Shown: one piece after another, positions 52,999 through 61,863 of the stretch | Numbering within the stretch: the first letter of the stretch is position 1 | How the letters are laid out: each line of letters starts with the position of its first letter | Source: Chitinophaga pinensis | GTDB lineage: Bacteria; Bacteroidota; Bacteroidia; NS11-12g; UBA955 | Length of the DNA: 64,000 bases | NCBI GenBank assembly: GCA_945888525.1 | Contig: CAMDAF010000001.1 | Coordinates: 96,059-160,058 of the forward strand | Direction of reading: 5' to 3' | Made by a program: the position numbers and the translations under genes | Notes under the pieces: model-generated | Seen by the model: the letters and a program-made list of their open reading frames with translations, nothing else | What the model was told of the DNA's origin: nothing | Database searches by the model: none

Positions 52999-53682
52999 AT
53001 GTTTGAACTAAAAGTTAATTGGGTTTCTTTTTTTATTGTAATTTTGGTTTTTGCTGCTTGTGAGCACCAACCTAAGATTAAGCTCGGAGATTTAATTAAC
53101 AAAACGCCTGTAGATTCTACAAACAATGGAACCAATTGCAGTCCTGATACGGTGTATTTTGTCAATGAAATTTTACCTATGATTACTTCCAATTGTGCGC
53201 AAGCAGGCTGCCATGACAATATTACCCAAGCTGAAGATATTGTTTTGAATTCATATGCAAGCATTCGCAACCAAGTTAAACCAGGTAAGGCTATAGACAG
53301 CGAGTTGTACAGGGAGATTGTTAATGGAAATATGCCACCAGCAGGTTCAATGACCCAAGAGCAAATGGATAAAATTAAAAAGTGGATCAACCAAGGTGCA
53401 AAGAACAACTTTTGTAACTCTGGCTGCGATACCACTTTGTTTACTTACTCAGGTTCAATCACAAAAATCATAAACACCAATTGCATCGCTTGCCACCAAT
53501 CTGGCGCAGTGTTATTGAATTCATATGCCTCAGTTAAAGCTTTAGTAGACAATGGTCGCTTCCTTGGTGCAATTAAACACCAATCAGGTTTTCAACCAAT
53601 GCCAACTGCAAATACCTTTCTTTCTGATTGTGAGTTGAAAAAAATCACAAAATGGATTAATTCTGGGGCCTTAAATAATTAA
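52999..53682 (+). CDS. Di-heme cytochrome c-like lipoprotein with CX4CH and CXXCH motifs
   Basis: A 227-aa lipoprotein (FFIVILVFAAC, lipid Cys21). Two similar cytochrome-c-like modules follow. The first has CAQAGCH (residues 66-72, a CX4CH heme site) and the likely axial Met112 in GNMPPAG; the second has CIACH (162-166) and FQPMPTAN. Both end in KxxKWIxxGA. Probably anchored in a membrane facing the periplasm and carrying covalent heme for electron transfer. ATG 52999 is chosen because the -7 element lies inside the longer frame from GTG 52978. First gene of a five-gene operon. Confidence 0.82.
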   Translation: MFELKVNWVSFFIVILVFAACEHQPKIKLGDLINKTPVDSTNNGTNCSPDTVYFVNEILPMITSNCAQAGCHDNITQAEDIVLNSYASIRNQVKPGKAIDSELYREIVNGNMPPAGSMTQEQMDKIKKWINQGAKNNFCNSGCDTTLFTYSGSITKIINTNCIACHQSGAVLLNSYASVKALVDNGRFLGAIKHQSGFQPMPTANTFLSDCELKKITKWINSGALNN

Positions 53683-53689
53683 TCTTAAC

Positions 53690-54061
53690 ATGAAAGGTTC
53701 TTTATTGTTTGGTTTTGTAATTGTTGGAATTTCAATCAATTCATGCTATTACGACAAAGCAGATAAATTATATCCAAGTACAGCTTGTGATACTGCCAAA
53801 ATGAACTTTACCAGCAACATTAAGCCAATAATAACTAATAATTGCTTAAACCAAGGTTGTCATACCACGGCCAATCCTAGTGCTTCAATTGTTTTAGATA
53901 ACTATTCTGGAACAAAAGCTACTATTGCAGGAGACAAACTCATCAATGCCCTGAAATATGTAACTGGTGGAAGTAAAAACATGCCTCCAGCAGGTAAAAT
54001 ATCTGATTGTGATATTTCTAAAGTGGAAGCTTGGATTAAACGTGGAGCACCTGAAAATTAA
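53690..54061 (+). CDS. Mono-heme cytochrome c-like lipoprotein (CX4CH)
   Basis: A 123-aa lipoprotein (signal peptide to Cys19, SINSC) that is a single copy of the module in the previous gene: ITNNCLNQGCHTT with CX4CH at residues 52-58, SIVLDNYSG, KNMPPAGK (axial Met) and the end EAWIKRGA. It arose by duplication of the neighbouring module, judging by the shared order of motifs. It starts 7 nt after the first gene. Confidence 0.82.
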   Translation: MKGSLLFGFVIVGISINSCYYDKADKLYPSTACDTAKMNFTSNIKPIITNNCLNQGCHTTANPSASIVLDNYSGTKATIAGDKLINALKYVTGGSKNMPPAGKISDCDISKVEAWIKRGAPEN

Positions 54062-54081
54062 AACAATAAAATCTTAGTCTA

Positions 54082-54501
54082 ATGAAAAAAATAATAATCT
54101 GGCTTTTGGCCATCGGCTTAATCTCCGGAATTGCAGTGTACTTTTTTGTATTCTACTATGGTGCAAAACACGAAGACCCTTTAAAGTCAGCTCAAATGGT
54201 TTCTGTGGATGCCAAAGACCTTTTCGGTCAATATGAATTGAATGAAGATAGTGCCAACAAATTGTATCTCGGCAAGGTTATCAAAGTGAGAGGCGATATT
54301 TCAGATATACAATACAACAACAACCGATATACGATTAGCTATGCAACTAATGGTATGATGGGAACTGTTTTGTGTGAGATGGACACTCTTGAAAATCCTA
54401 TAGTTAAAACACTTATAATAGGTCAGAAAGCAATCATAGCCGGTTTTTGCAATGGCATTAACATGGACGTGTATTTAGACCGTTGTAAATTGGCAGAATA
54501 A
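54082..54501 (+). CDS. Membrane-anchored OB-fold (tRNA_anti-like) protein
   Basis: A 139-aa protein with an N-terminal membrane helix (IIIWLLAIGLISGIAVYFFVF) and a periplasmic OB-fold of the tRNA_anti-like kind: DAKDLFGQYELNEDSANKLY, GKVIKVRGDISDI, and the closing MDVYLDRCKLAE. The role is unknown; such proteins are often next to YceI and cytochrome genes. Same operon, 20 nt after the previous stop. Confidence 0.8.
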   Translation: MKKIIIWLLAIGLISGIAVYFFVFYYGAKHEDPLKSAQMVSVDAKDLFGQYELNEDSANKLYLGKVIKVRGDISDIQYNNNRYTISYATNGMMGTVLCEMDTLENPIVKTLIIGQKAIIAGFCNGINMDVYLDRCKLAE

Positions 54502-54533
54502 TTGTAATAGAAAAAGTATATGCACATCTTAAT

Positions 54534-55079
54534 ATGAAAAAAATAGTTTTAATAAGCGCTCTTCTAATTGTTTCTTTTGCTGCAAACGCACAATTGTATT
54601 TTACAAAAACCGGAACCATCAAATTTGATTCCCATACATCTTTAGAAGACATCAAAGCTGAAAACAGAAAAGTTGTCAGTATGCTTAACAGTACCACTGG
54701 AGCATTGGAGTTTTCTCTGCTTATGAAAGGCTTTGACTTTACCAACCAACTAATGGAAGACCATTTCAACGAAAGCTATGCGGAAAGTGACAAATATCCG
54801 AAAGCTAGTTTTAAAGGAACTGTGACAGACATTAGTAAAGTTGATTTTACCAAAGACGGTTCATATAAGGTAAATTACGCTGGCAAGTTGACCATTAAAA
54901 ACATCAGTAAAGATGTTACAGGTACTGCTACCATCGTTGTAAAGGGCGGTAAGGTTACTGCTACATCTGCTCTGAAAGTTAAACCAAAAGATTATAACAT
55001 TGAAATACCAGCAACTGCGGGCGCTAAAATTGCAGAAGAAATCACCGTTGATATTATCATGGACTACACCAAAAAATGA
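54534..55079 (+). CDS. YceI family protein
   Basis: A 181-aa exported protein: signal peptide (KKIVLISALLIVSFAANA), then a lipocalin-like YceI beta-barrel (KTGTIKFDSHTSLEDIKAEN, FDFTNQLMEDHFNESYAESD, YPKASFKGTV, AGKLTIKNISKDVTGTATI). Characterised YceI proteins bind isoprenoid lipids. The stop overlaps the next start by 4 nt (ATGA). Confidence 0.93.
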   Translation: MKKIVLISALLIVSFAANAQLYFTKTGTIKFDSHTSLEDIKAENRKVVSMLNSTTGALEFSLLMKGFDFTNQLMEDHFNESYAESDKYPKASFKGTVTDISKVDFTKDGSYKVNYAGKLTIKNISKDVTGTATIVVKGGKVTATSALKVKPKDYNIEIPATAGAKIAEEITVDIIMDYTKK

Positions 55080-56023
55080 GAAAAATTTTATTTGCAGTTT
55101 TAAGTTTATCCTTGGGAACTATTAATGCCCAAATTGACACATCTAAAAAGATAGAAACCGTTCCAACTGTAATTTCTGATACACCAGGTTTTGTTGCAGA
55201 TACCAGTAGCATGTTGGACGGATTAATGGACATTGATTTAGGCCCAGACTTTGAAACCAACGTGTTTAAAGGTACTAGGGTAATAAATTCTCAAAGCACT
55301 GAAATGATTGGAAAGCAAAACTTGGATTTTCGAATTTGCCACCGTTTTGGCGAAGTCAACGGTGGTGCATACCAGTTGTGGGGCTTAGATCAAGCTTTTC
55401 AAAGAATGAGTTTTACCTATGGTTTTACGGATTTGTTAAACATAGAAATTGGCAGAAGCAATGTTGGTAAAATATACGATGCCAGCATCAAATGGAAAAT
55501 TATGCGACAAGCGAAAGGGGATAAGAAAAGACCTGTAAGCATTGCATTGTATTCTAATATTGCTTTGCAAACTGAAAAGAACACCAATACCCAAATTGAT
55601 CCATACTATTACACCCACAGATTGTATTATGCCCATCAATTGCTTGTTTCTAAAAAGGTAAATAAGAATTTCTCGTTTCAAATAATGCCAACCTTGGTGC
55701 ATAGAAATTTAATTGATTCTCAAAAGTTTAAAAACGATGTGTTTAGCATTGGATTTGGCGGTCGAAATAAAATCACCAGAAAAACGGCTTTAACGTATGA
55801 GTACTTTTATGTCTTTCCAAATCAAATCAAATCAATTTACCAAAACTCACTTTCTATTGGTTTTGACATTGAAACTGGCGGTCACGTATTTCAATTGCAT
55901 TTTACCAATTCAAGATTTATGAATGAAAAAGGCTTCATTGCCGAAAATACGGGCAATTGGTTGAAAGGTGGGGTGCATTTTGGATTTAACATTTCGAGGG
56001 TTTTCTATATCGGAAGAGGATAA
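55076..56023 (+). CDS. DUF5777-type outer-membrane beta-barrel protein
   Basis: A 315-aa protein with a signal peptide (MRKILFAVLSLSLGTINAQ). The barrel pattern shows STEMIGKQNLDFRICHRFGE, TYGFTDLLNIEIGRSNVGK, IGFGGRNKITRKTALTYEYF and a C-terminal GGVHFGFNISRVFYIGRG. DUF5777 barrels accompany c-type cytochromes and YceI proteins in Bacteroidota. Translation is coupled to yceI. A strong terminator follows. Confidence 0.85.
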   Translation: MRKILFAVLSLSLGTINAQIDTSKKIETVPTVISDTPGFVADTSSMLDGLMDIDLGPDFETNVFKGTRVINSQSTEMIGKQNLDFRICHRFGEVNGGAYQLWGLDQAFQRMSFTYGFTDLLNIEIGRSNVGKIYDASIKWKIMRQAKGDKKRPVSIALYSNIALQTEKNTNTQIDPYYYTHRLYYAHQLLVSKKVNKNFSFQIMPTLVHRNLIDSQKFKNDVFSIGFGGRNKITRKTALTYEYFYVFPNQIKSIYQNSLSIGFDIETGGHVFQLHFTNSRFMNEKGFIAENTGNWLKGGVHFGFNISRVFYIGRG

Positions 56024-56042
56024 TCCATACTAAAAATATCCG

Positions 56043-56076
56043 AAAGGCAGAATGGAAATATTCTGCCTTTTTTCTT
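56043..56076 (+). terminator. Terminator of the cytochrome/YceI operon
   Basis: AAAGGCAGAAT (56043-56053) and ATTCTGCCTTT (56060-56070) form a perfect 11-bp stem with a 6-nt loop and a T run. Confidence 0.92.
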
Positions 56077-56146
56077 TTCTGTGTTATAAAAAATACATTT
56101 TTATGGCCTTGTTTACAACTCGAATTTCCGGTTTTAATATCTATCG

Positions 56147-56154
56147 TATCTTTG
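56147..56154 (+). promoter_or_regulatory. -7 element of the OmpA-family gene
   Basis: TATCTTTG, 25 nt before ATG 56180. Confidence 0.55.
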
Positions 56155-56179
56155 ATAGGTTAATATAAATTCGTTTAAA

Positions 56180-57175
56180 ATGAAACATTCTTTAAAAATA
56201 TTTGCTGCGGCATGCCTAATTGTGGCCTGTGTTCCGCAAAGGAAAATGGATGACTTACAAGCAAAGTATGACGTTTGTCAAAAATCAAATTCAGAGTGCA
56301 GCACTCAATTGTCGGGCGCCAATGCCAATTTACTTATTTGCAATGATAAAAATTCAGTTCTAAAAACAAGAATGTTGGGTTTGCAGGCTGATTCTCTTGA
56401 ATGCTTTACGGCTTTTGACAGAACAAAGAAATTACACGAGCAATCTGAGGAAACGGCTCAAAGAATCATTGAAAACAACCGCTATGAAAACGGAAGGTTA
56501 ACGACCGATTTAAATGCAAAAAACGAAGCATTAAAAAACAAAGAAAGAGAGCTTAATGAAAAAGAAGCTTCTTTGATGATGGCTCAGAATAGAAACCGCG
56601 ATTTATCAGCCAGTCTTGCGACTGCGCAGAGTGATTTGAAAGTTAGAGAAAACCGCGTAGCTGAACTTGAAGCCATTTTAAAAGCAAAAGACAGCGCAGT
56701 ATTGGCTTTGAAAGCGAGTATTCAAAAGGCTTTGTTGGGTTTCCAAAATCAAGGCTTAACGGTTGAAGTAAGAAACGGAAAAGTGTATGTTAGTATGGAA
56801 GAGAAGTTGTTGTTTAAATCTGGCAGTATTGCCGTTGACCCAAAAGGTGAGCAAGCCTTATTGGCCTTGGCTAAAGCGTTAAACGCAAACAATGATGTAA
56901 GTATATTGGTAGAAGGCCATACGGACAATGTTCCAATGAAATCACCTACCATTAAAGACAACCTTGATCTTAGTGTATTGCGCGCAACCTCAATAGCCAG
57001 AATCTTAACCACCGTGGGTTCAGTAGATCCTCGCCGCGTAACATCGGCTGGTCGTGGCGAATCATTTCCTATTGACCCTGCAAACACCTCAGAGGCAAGG
57101 GCTAAAAATAGAAGAACTGAAATAATTTTGACGCCTAAATTGGATGAATTGTTGTCTATTTTAAGCTCTCAATAA
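56180..57175 (+). CDS. OmpA-family peptidoglycan-binding lipoprotein
   Basis: A 331-aa lipoprotein: signal peptide with lipobox IVAC, a long coiled coil (residues ~60-185, repeated Glu/Lys/Leu heptads) and a C-terminal OmpA domain (LFKSGSIAVDPKGEQALLAL, VEGHTDNVPMKS, LSVLRATSIARIL, SAGRGESFP, ARAKNRRTEIIL). The Asp and Arg of the diaminopimelate-binding site are kept, so it should tether the outer membrane to peptidoglycan. Confidence 0.93.
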   Translation: MKHSLKIFAAACLIVACVPQRKMDDLQAKYDVCQKSNSECSTQLSGANANLLICNDKNSVLKTRMLGLQADSLECFTAFDRTKKLHEQSEETAQRIIENNRYENGRLTTDLNAKNEALKNKERELNEKEASLMMAQNRNRDLSASLATAQSDLKVRENRVAELEAILKAKDSAVLALKASIQKALLGFQNQGLTVEVRNGKVYVSMEEKLLFKSGSIAVDPKGEQALLALAKALNANNDVSILVEGHTDNVPMKSPTIKDNLDLSVLRATSIARILTTVGSVDPRRVTSAGRGESFPIDPANTSEARAKNRRTEIILTPKLDELLSILSSQ

Positions 57176-57196
57176 TCTATTAAAAATAAATTAAAG

Positions 57197-57230
57197 GCAG
57201 GTTTTATCGAAAGGTAACTCCTGCTTTTTT
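57197..57230 (+). terminator. Terminator abutting the rlmH start codon
   Basis: GCAGG (57197-57201) pairs with CCTGC (57220-57224) with inner TTATC/GGTAA and a GAAA loop. Six T run directly into the rlmH ATG at 57231. Confidence 0.8.
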
Positions 57231-57704
57231 ATGAATATGCTACAGATAAGTATTATTAGTGTCGGTAAAACCAACGAAGCTTATGTAAAAGATGGGCTTG
57301 ATAAATACATTAAATTAATAGGGAAGTATGCAAAATTGGATTGGAAAGAATTGCCTGATGTTAAAAATGGCAATAAACTTCCACCGAATAAACTCAAAGA
57401 AGCAGAATCTGAATTGCTATTAACCCATATTCCAGATAAATCGTTTGTATTCTTTTTGGATGAAATAGGCAAGACCTTTAATTCGGTAAAATTTTCTGAA
57501 CACTTTCAAAAAAAGAGCATAGAATTTTCTAAAATTGTTTTCGTTATTGGAGGCTCTTATGGACTCGACGAGCGCATCAAACAAAAAGGGGAGGCTATTT
57601 CACTGTCATCCATGACCTTTAACCACCAAATGGTGCGTGTTATCTTAGCCGAACAACTATTTCGTTGTTTTACCATTATCCATGGCACGGGCTACCACCA
57701 TTGA
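57231..57704 (+). CDS. rlmH: 23S rRNA (pseudouridine-1915-N3)-methyltransferase
   Basis: A 157-aa SPOUT methyltransferase acting on helix 69 of 23S rRNA. Motifs: ISIISVGKTNEAYVKDGLDK, FFLDEIGKTFNSVKFSEH, FVIGGSYGLDERI (SAM site) and the C-terminal SLSSMTFNHQMVRVILAEQL ending GTGYHH. The length is normal. The ATG directly follows a terminator, so its expression must come from read-through of the OmpA transcript or from a start at the second Met (57237). Confidence 0.95.
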   Translation: MNMLQISIISVGKTNEAYVKDGLDKYIKLIGKYAKLDWKELPDVKNGNKLPPNKLKEAESELLLTHIPDKSFVFFLDEIGKTFNSVKFSEHFQKKSIEFSKIVFVIGGSYGLDERIKQKGEAISLSSMTFNHQMVRVILAEQLFRCFTIIHGTGYHH

Positions 57705-57765
57705 TGGTTTTAGCGCTGTACCGGAAATTCATTTCGAAAAACCATTCGCTCTTCGATTTTCTATA

Positions 57766-60408
57766 CTATTTACTAAAAGTTGCTGCCATCGTTTTGGCCG
57801 TTTCTAAAACTTGGCCAATGCAGCTGCTGTCTTTTCCGCCTGCGCTGGCAAAGAAAGGCTGTCCACCACCGCCACCTTGGATTAACTTTGCTAAGTCGCG
57901 TACAATGTTTCCACAATTTATTTTATAGTCGCTTACCGATGAATCAGATGCAAACACAGTTACCATTGGTTTGTCTTCATTTACCGATGCTATTACACCA
58001 AATAAATGCGCATTTTCACTGCGCATTTGGAAACAAATGTTCTTCAAATGCTCAGCCGATATGCCATCCACTCTTTCAAAAAGTACATTTAATCCGTTGC
58101 CAGTAGTTTGTATCTTTTCTACAAGCAATTTCTTTACTTCATTGGCTTTATCCGATTCGAATTTCTCTAATTTTTTCAATAATTCAGAGCGCTCTGTTTG
58201 CAGCTTCTGAACCGCCATACTCAAATCTTTAGGCTCACCCATCATCAGATTTAAATTCCTCATTTGGGTTTCAATTGCCTTGTAATAATTATCTGCTGCT
58301 GCATTGGTAATTGCCTCAATTCTTCTAACACCGGCGGCTACAGAACTTTCAGAGGTTAATTTAAAACGTCTAATCAAACCCGTGTTTTTAGCGTGGGTAC
58401 CACCGCATAATTCGACTGAATATTTCGGGTCAAATGTAATAACACGGACCAGGTCGCCATACTTTTCACCAAACAAGGCAGTAGCGCCGTATTCTTCTAC
58501 CGCTTGTTTAATCGGTATCATGCGTTTTTCGTCCAATGCAATGTTTTCTGAGATTTTTTCATTGACAATTTCTTCAACCTTTGCAATTTCTTCATCCGTC
58601 ATTTTTGAAAAATGGCTAAAGTCAAAACGCAAATAGTCTGGTGTTACCAAACTCCCTTTTTGTGCCACATGGTTGCCCAATACTGTTTTTAATGCAGCGT
58701 GTAACAAATGGGTGGCACTGTGGTTAAAGGCAGTTAAATTCCTATTATTTGAATTGACTACCACTTCAAAAGACTGCATATTGTCTTTTGGCAATTGCTT
58801 TACATAATGAATAATAAGGTCATTCTCCTTTTGGGTATCTATGATTTCAATTGTTTCTCCATTAACGACACCTTTCATAAATCCAGTGTCTCCAATTTGT
58901 CCGCCACTTTCAGCATAAAAAGGCGTGATGTTAAACACCAATTGAAATTGCTCTTTGTCTTTTACTTTAACAGTGCGGTATCTTGCAATTTTAACGCTAG
59001 CCTCTGTGAAATCGTAGCCTATGAATTCTTCATTGTCATCGTCGGTCAAATAATTCCAATCTCCAGTCTCTTTCACGGCATCTTTTCTGCTGCGCTCTTT
59101 TTGCTCTTGCAACAAAGTTTCAAATCCAGCAATATCAACTACAGCATTGTTCTCTGAAGCAATCAAATTGGTTAAGTCAATTGGGAAACCAAAAGTATCG
59201 TATAATTCAAATGCAGTTTTTCCATCAACTACTTTGGTGTTATTTGCAAAATGGGCATTAATTCTATCCAATCCATTAGACAAAGTTCTTAAAAATGTGT
59301 TGCCTTCTTCTTGTATTACTTTGGCAATAAAGTCTTTTTGCAATTCCAATTCTGGAAATACTGTGCCAAATTCGCGCGATAAAACGGGAAGTAAACGGTA
59401 CATAAAAGGTTCGCGCATGCCCAAGTAGCTGTATCCATAACGCAAGGCTCTTCTTAAAATACGTCTTATAACATAACCTGCACCGCCATTTGATGGCAAT
59501 TGACCATCTGCGATACAAAATGCTACCGCTCTAATATGGTCGGCAATTACTCTAAAAGCGATGTCTTTCTTTTCGTCAGTTCCAGTATAGGCAATACCTG
59601 TAATGGTTTCTAATTCTTTAATGATGGGTTGAAAAACATCGGTGTCGTAATTGGATTTTTTATTTTGCAAAACGCGAACCAAACGCTCAAAACCCATGCC
59701 TGTATCTACATGTTGAGCAGGTAGTTTTTCCAAACTTCCATCTGCTTTGCGGTTGAATTCCATGAATACATTGTTCCATATTTCAATCACTTCAGGATGG
59801 TCATTGTTAACCAAATCAGCGCCTGGAATAGCCTTTCGCTCTTCGTCGCTGCGCATGTCCACATGTATTTCACTGCAAGGACCACAAGGACCTGTATCGC
59901 CCATTTCCCAAAAATTATCCTTTTTATTGCCTTTTAATATTCTATCTTTTTGGCATAACTTTGACCATAAATCATAGGCTTCTTGATCAAAATCAAGACC
60001 TTCCTTAGAATCTCCTTCAAAGACGGTAACGTACAAACGGTCTTTGTCAATTTTGTACACATCAGTGAGTAATTCCCAGCTCCAAGCGATGGCTTCTTTT
60101 TTGAAATAGTCGCCAAAACTCCAATTTCCAAGCATTTCAAACATGGTATGGTGGTAGTGGTCTACGCCAACTTCTTCTAAGTCGTTGTGTTTTCCGCTAA
60201 CACGTAAACACTTCTGGGTATCTGCGGCTCTGCTGTATGGGGCTTTTTTATTGCCTAAAAAATAGTCTTTAAATTGATTCATCCCAGCATTGGTAAACAT
60301 CAATGTAGGGTCATTTTTTACCACTATTGGAGCTGAAGGCACAATGGTATGTTGCTTATTCTGAAAGAATTCTAAAAAAGTAAGTCTTATTTCTCTGGAA
60401 GATTGCAT
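57766..60408 (-). CDS. alaS: Alanine-tRNA ligase
   Basis: Class II aminoacyl-tRNA synthetase of 880 aa. N-terminal catalytic domain (REIRLTFLEFFQNKQH, MFTNAGMNQFKDYFLG, GDTGPCGPCSEIH), tRNA-binding region, editing domain with HSATHLLHAAL and CGGTHAKNTG (zinc ligands), and a C-Ala domain ending in GGGGGQPFFASAGGKD. ATG 60408 is chosen because the frame upstream begins at TTG 60468 at the edge of the -7 element. Convergent with rlmH. Confidence 0.97.
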   Translation of the reverse strand: MQSSREIRLTFLEFFQNKQHTIVPSAPIVVKNDPTLMFTNAGMNQFKDYFLGNKKAPYSRAADTQKCLRVSGKHNDLEEVGVDHYHHTMFEMLGNWSFGDYFKKEAIAWSWELLTDVYKIDKDRLYVTVFEGDSKEGLDFDQEAYDLWSKLCQKDRILKGNKKDNFWEMGDTGPCGPCSEIHVDMRSDEERKAIPGADLVNNDHPEVIEIWNNVFMEFNRKADGSLEKLPAQHVDTGMGFERLVRVLQNKKSNYDTDVFQPIIKELETITGIAYTGTDEKKDIAFRVIADHIRAVAFCIADGQLPSNGGAGYVIRRILRRALRYGYSYLGMREPFMYRLLPVLSREFGTVFPELELQKDFIAKVIQEEGNTFLRTLSNGLDRINAHFANNTKVVDGKTAFELYDTFGFPIDLTNLIASENNAVVDIAGFETLLQEQKERSRKDAVKETGDWNYLTDDDNEEFIGYDFTEASVKIARYRTVKVKDKEQFQLVFNITPFYAESGGQIGDTGFMKGVVNGETIEIIDTQKENDLIIHYVKQLPKDNMQSFEVVVNSNNRNLTAFNHSATHLLHAALKTVLGNHVAQKGSLVTPDYLRFDFSHFSKMTDEEIAKVEEIVNEKISENIALDEKRMIPIKQAVEEYGATALFGEKYGDLVRVITFDPKYSVELCGGTHAKNTGLIRRFKLTSESSVAAGVRRIEAITNAAADNYYKAIETQMRNLNLMMGEPKDLSMAVQKLQTERSELLKKLEKFESDKANEVKKLLVEKIQTTGNGLNVLFERVDGISAEHLKNICFQMRSENAHLFGVIASVNEDKPMVTVFASDSSVSDYKINCGNIVRDLAKLIQGGGGGQPFFASAGGKDSSCIGQVLETAKTMAATFSK

Positions 60409-60457
60409 ATTAAATTGAAATATTCTATTATTTTTGACCGTTTGAAAACTGAAAGCG

Positions 60458-60465
60458 CGAAAATA
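60458..60465 (-). promoter_or_regulatory. -7 element of alaS
   Basis: TATTTTCG followed by CG on the minus strand; leader of about 45 nt to ATG 60408. Confidence 0.5.
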
Positions 60466-60488
60466 CAAAAAGCATTAGAGTAATACGC

Positions 60489-61460
60489 ATGGCAAAGACC
60501 AAATATTTCTTCAACCCTAAAACTCTGAGTTATGAAAAATACAAACTCAGTAGGTGGATATTGCTTTTAAGAGGTATTGGCGTTTTTTCATTTTCTTTAA
60601 TTTTTGGATTTGTAATCTTTTTAATCTTTTCAAAATTTGTAGATACCCCGAATGAAAAAAAGGTCAAAACAGCAAATTCTGATTTGACAGCAGAGATCGA
60701 GAATATGAATCAAAGAATTATCGATCTTGGAAACGAACTCAACCGCATACGAATTAAAGACAACACGGTTTACCGATCAATTTATGAAAGTGAACCAGTT
60801 AATGATAAGGTTTGGCAAATGAGTTACGAAAAATCCCAAAATTTTAATGAGCTAAGAAAACTGCCAAATTCCGAATTGTTGTCTGAACTAAATGAGCGTT
60901 TGCAGGAACTTCAAAATCAATTTGTTGCTCAGAACAAAAGTTTTGATCAATTGCTTTCGATGGCTCAAAATAAAAAAGAGTACTTATCCAGAATTCCAGC
61001 CATTCAGCCTGTTGCAAATAAAAAACTTGAACGCATAGGTTCTGGCTTTGGATACAGGACGGATCCATTTTACAGAACCCAAAGATTTCACGCAGGAATT
61101 GATTTTACTGCACCTAGAGGTGTTGAAGTATATGCCACTGCAGATGGTACTATCGAATCTGTTAATACCGAAATTTGGGGTTATGGTCAGCACATTATCA
61201 TTAACCATGGCAATGGCTTTACAACTTTATACGGCCACCTGAGTATGTTTAAAGTTAAACGTGGTCAAATAGTTAAACGCGGTCAATTGATTGGTTTGGT
61301 AGGTACCACAGGTAAATCAACAGCCCCGCATCTGCATTACGAAGTGCACAAAAATGGCGAGAAATTAAATCCAGCCTACTTCTTCTACAATGACCTCACA
61401 AATGAGGAATATCAATTAATGCTTGAGCGCGCTTCTTCACCTAATCAATCCTTTGACTAA
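60489..61460 (+). CDS. M23 family peptidoglycan endopeptidase, membrane-anchored
   Basis: A 323-aa protein: cytoplasmic N-terminus, one membrane helix (IGVFSFSLIFGFVIFLIF), a coiled coil (~60-165) and a C-terminal LytM domain with zinc/catalytic motifs GSGFGYRTDPFYRTQRFHAG IDF, HGNGFTTLYGHLS and HLHYEVHKNG. Probably cleaves peptidoglycan cross-links during growth or division. The stop overlaps the MerR gene start (TAATG). Confidence 0.92.
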   Translation: MAKTKYFFNPKTLSYEKYKLSRWILLLRGIGVFSFSLIFGFVIFLIFSKFVDTPNEKKVKTANSDLTAEIENMNQRIIDLGNELNRIRIKDNTVYRSIYESEPVNDKVWQMSYEKSQNFNELRKLPNSELLSELNERLQELQNQFVAQNKSFDQLLSMAQNKKEYLSRIPAIQPVANKKLERIGSGFGYRTDPFYRTQRFHAGIDFTAPRGVEVYATADGTIESVNTEIWGYGQHIIINHGNGFTTLYGHLSMFKVKRGQIVKRGQLIGLVGTTGKSTAPHLHYEVHKNGEKLNPAYFFYNDLTNEEYQLMLERASSPNQSFD

Positions 61461-61804
61461 TGCCAAAACTAAAAGACGATACTGAGTTCAATAAAATGTT
61501 TTATAAAATGGGAGAAGCATCTAAGATTATAGGTGTAGCGCCCTCTTTGTTGCGTTTTTGGGAAAAGGAATTTACGTGTTTAAAAGACCTGCAAAAAAAC
61601 AGAAAAGGAGATAGATTATACACAGAAACAAATCTTAAAGACCTGAAAACCATACACTACATTGTAAAAGACAAGGGTTATACGCTGCAAGGGGCTAATG
61701 AGTATATGGAAAGCCACAATCAGGTTCAGGACAAAAACCATGAAATTCTTAAAAGTCTCGAAAAATTAAAGACTTTTCTTGAAGATATTAAGAAAAACTT
61801 GTAA
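61460..61804 (+). CDS. MerR-family transcriptional regulator
   Basis: A 114-aa regulator with an N-terminal MerR winged helix (YKMGEASKIIGVAPSLLRFW, EKEF, KGDRLYTETNLKDLKTI) and a short dimerisation helix. There is no effector domain or conserved Cys cluster, so it is not a metal sensor of the classical type. Targets are unknown. Translation is coupled to the M23 gene by a 1-nt overlap. Confidence 0.9.
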   Translation: MPKLKDDTEFNKMFYKMGEASKIIGVAPSLLRFWEKEFTCLKDLQKNRKGDRLYTETNLKDLKTIHYIVKDKGYTLQGANEYMESHNQVQDKNHEILKSLEKLKTFLEDIKKNL

Positions 61805-61835
61805 AAAAAATATTAAGATATCATTCTAAATACTA

Positions 61836-61843
61836 TAAATTTG
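61836..61843 (+). promoter_or_regulatory. -7 element of the coiled-coil gene
   Basis: TAAATTTG, 20 nt before ATG 61864. Confidence 0.45.
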
Positions 61844-61863
61844 TATCAAAATCATTAGCGAAA

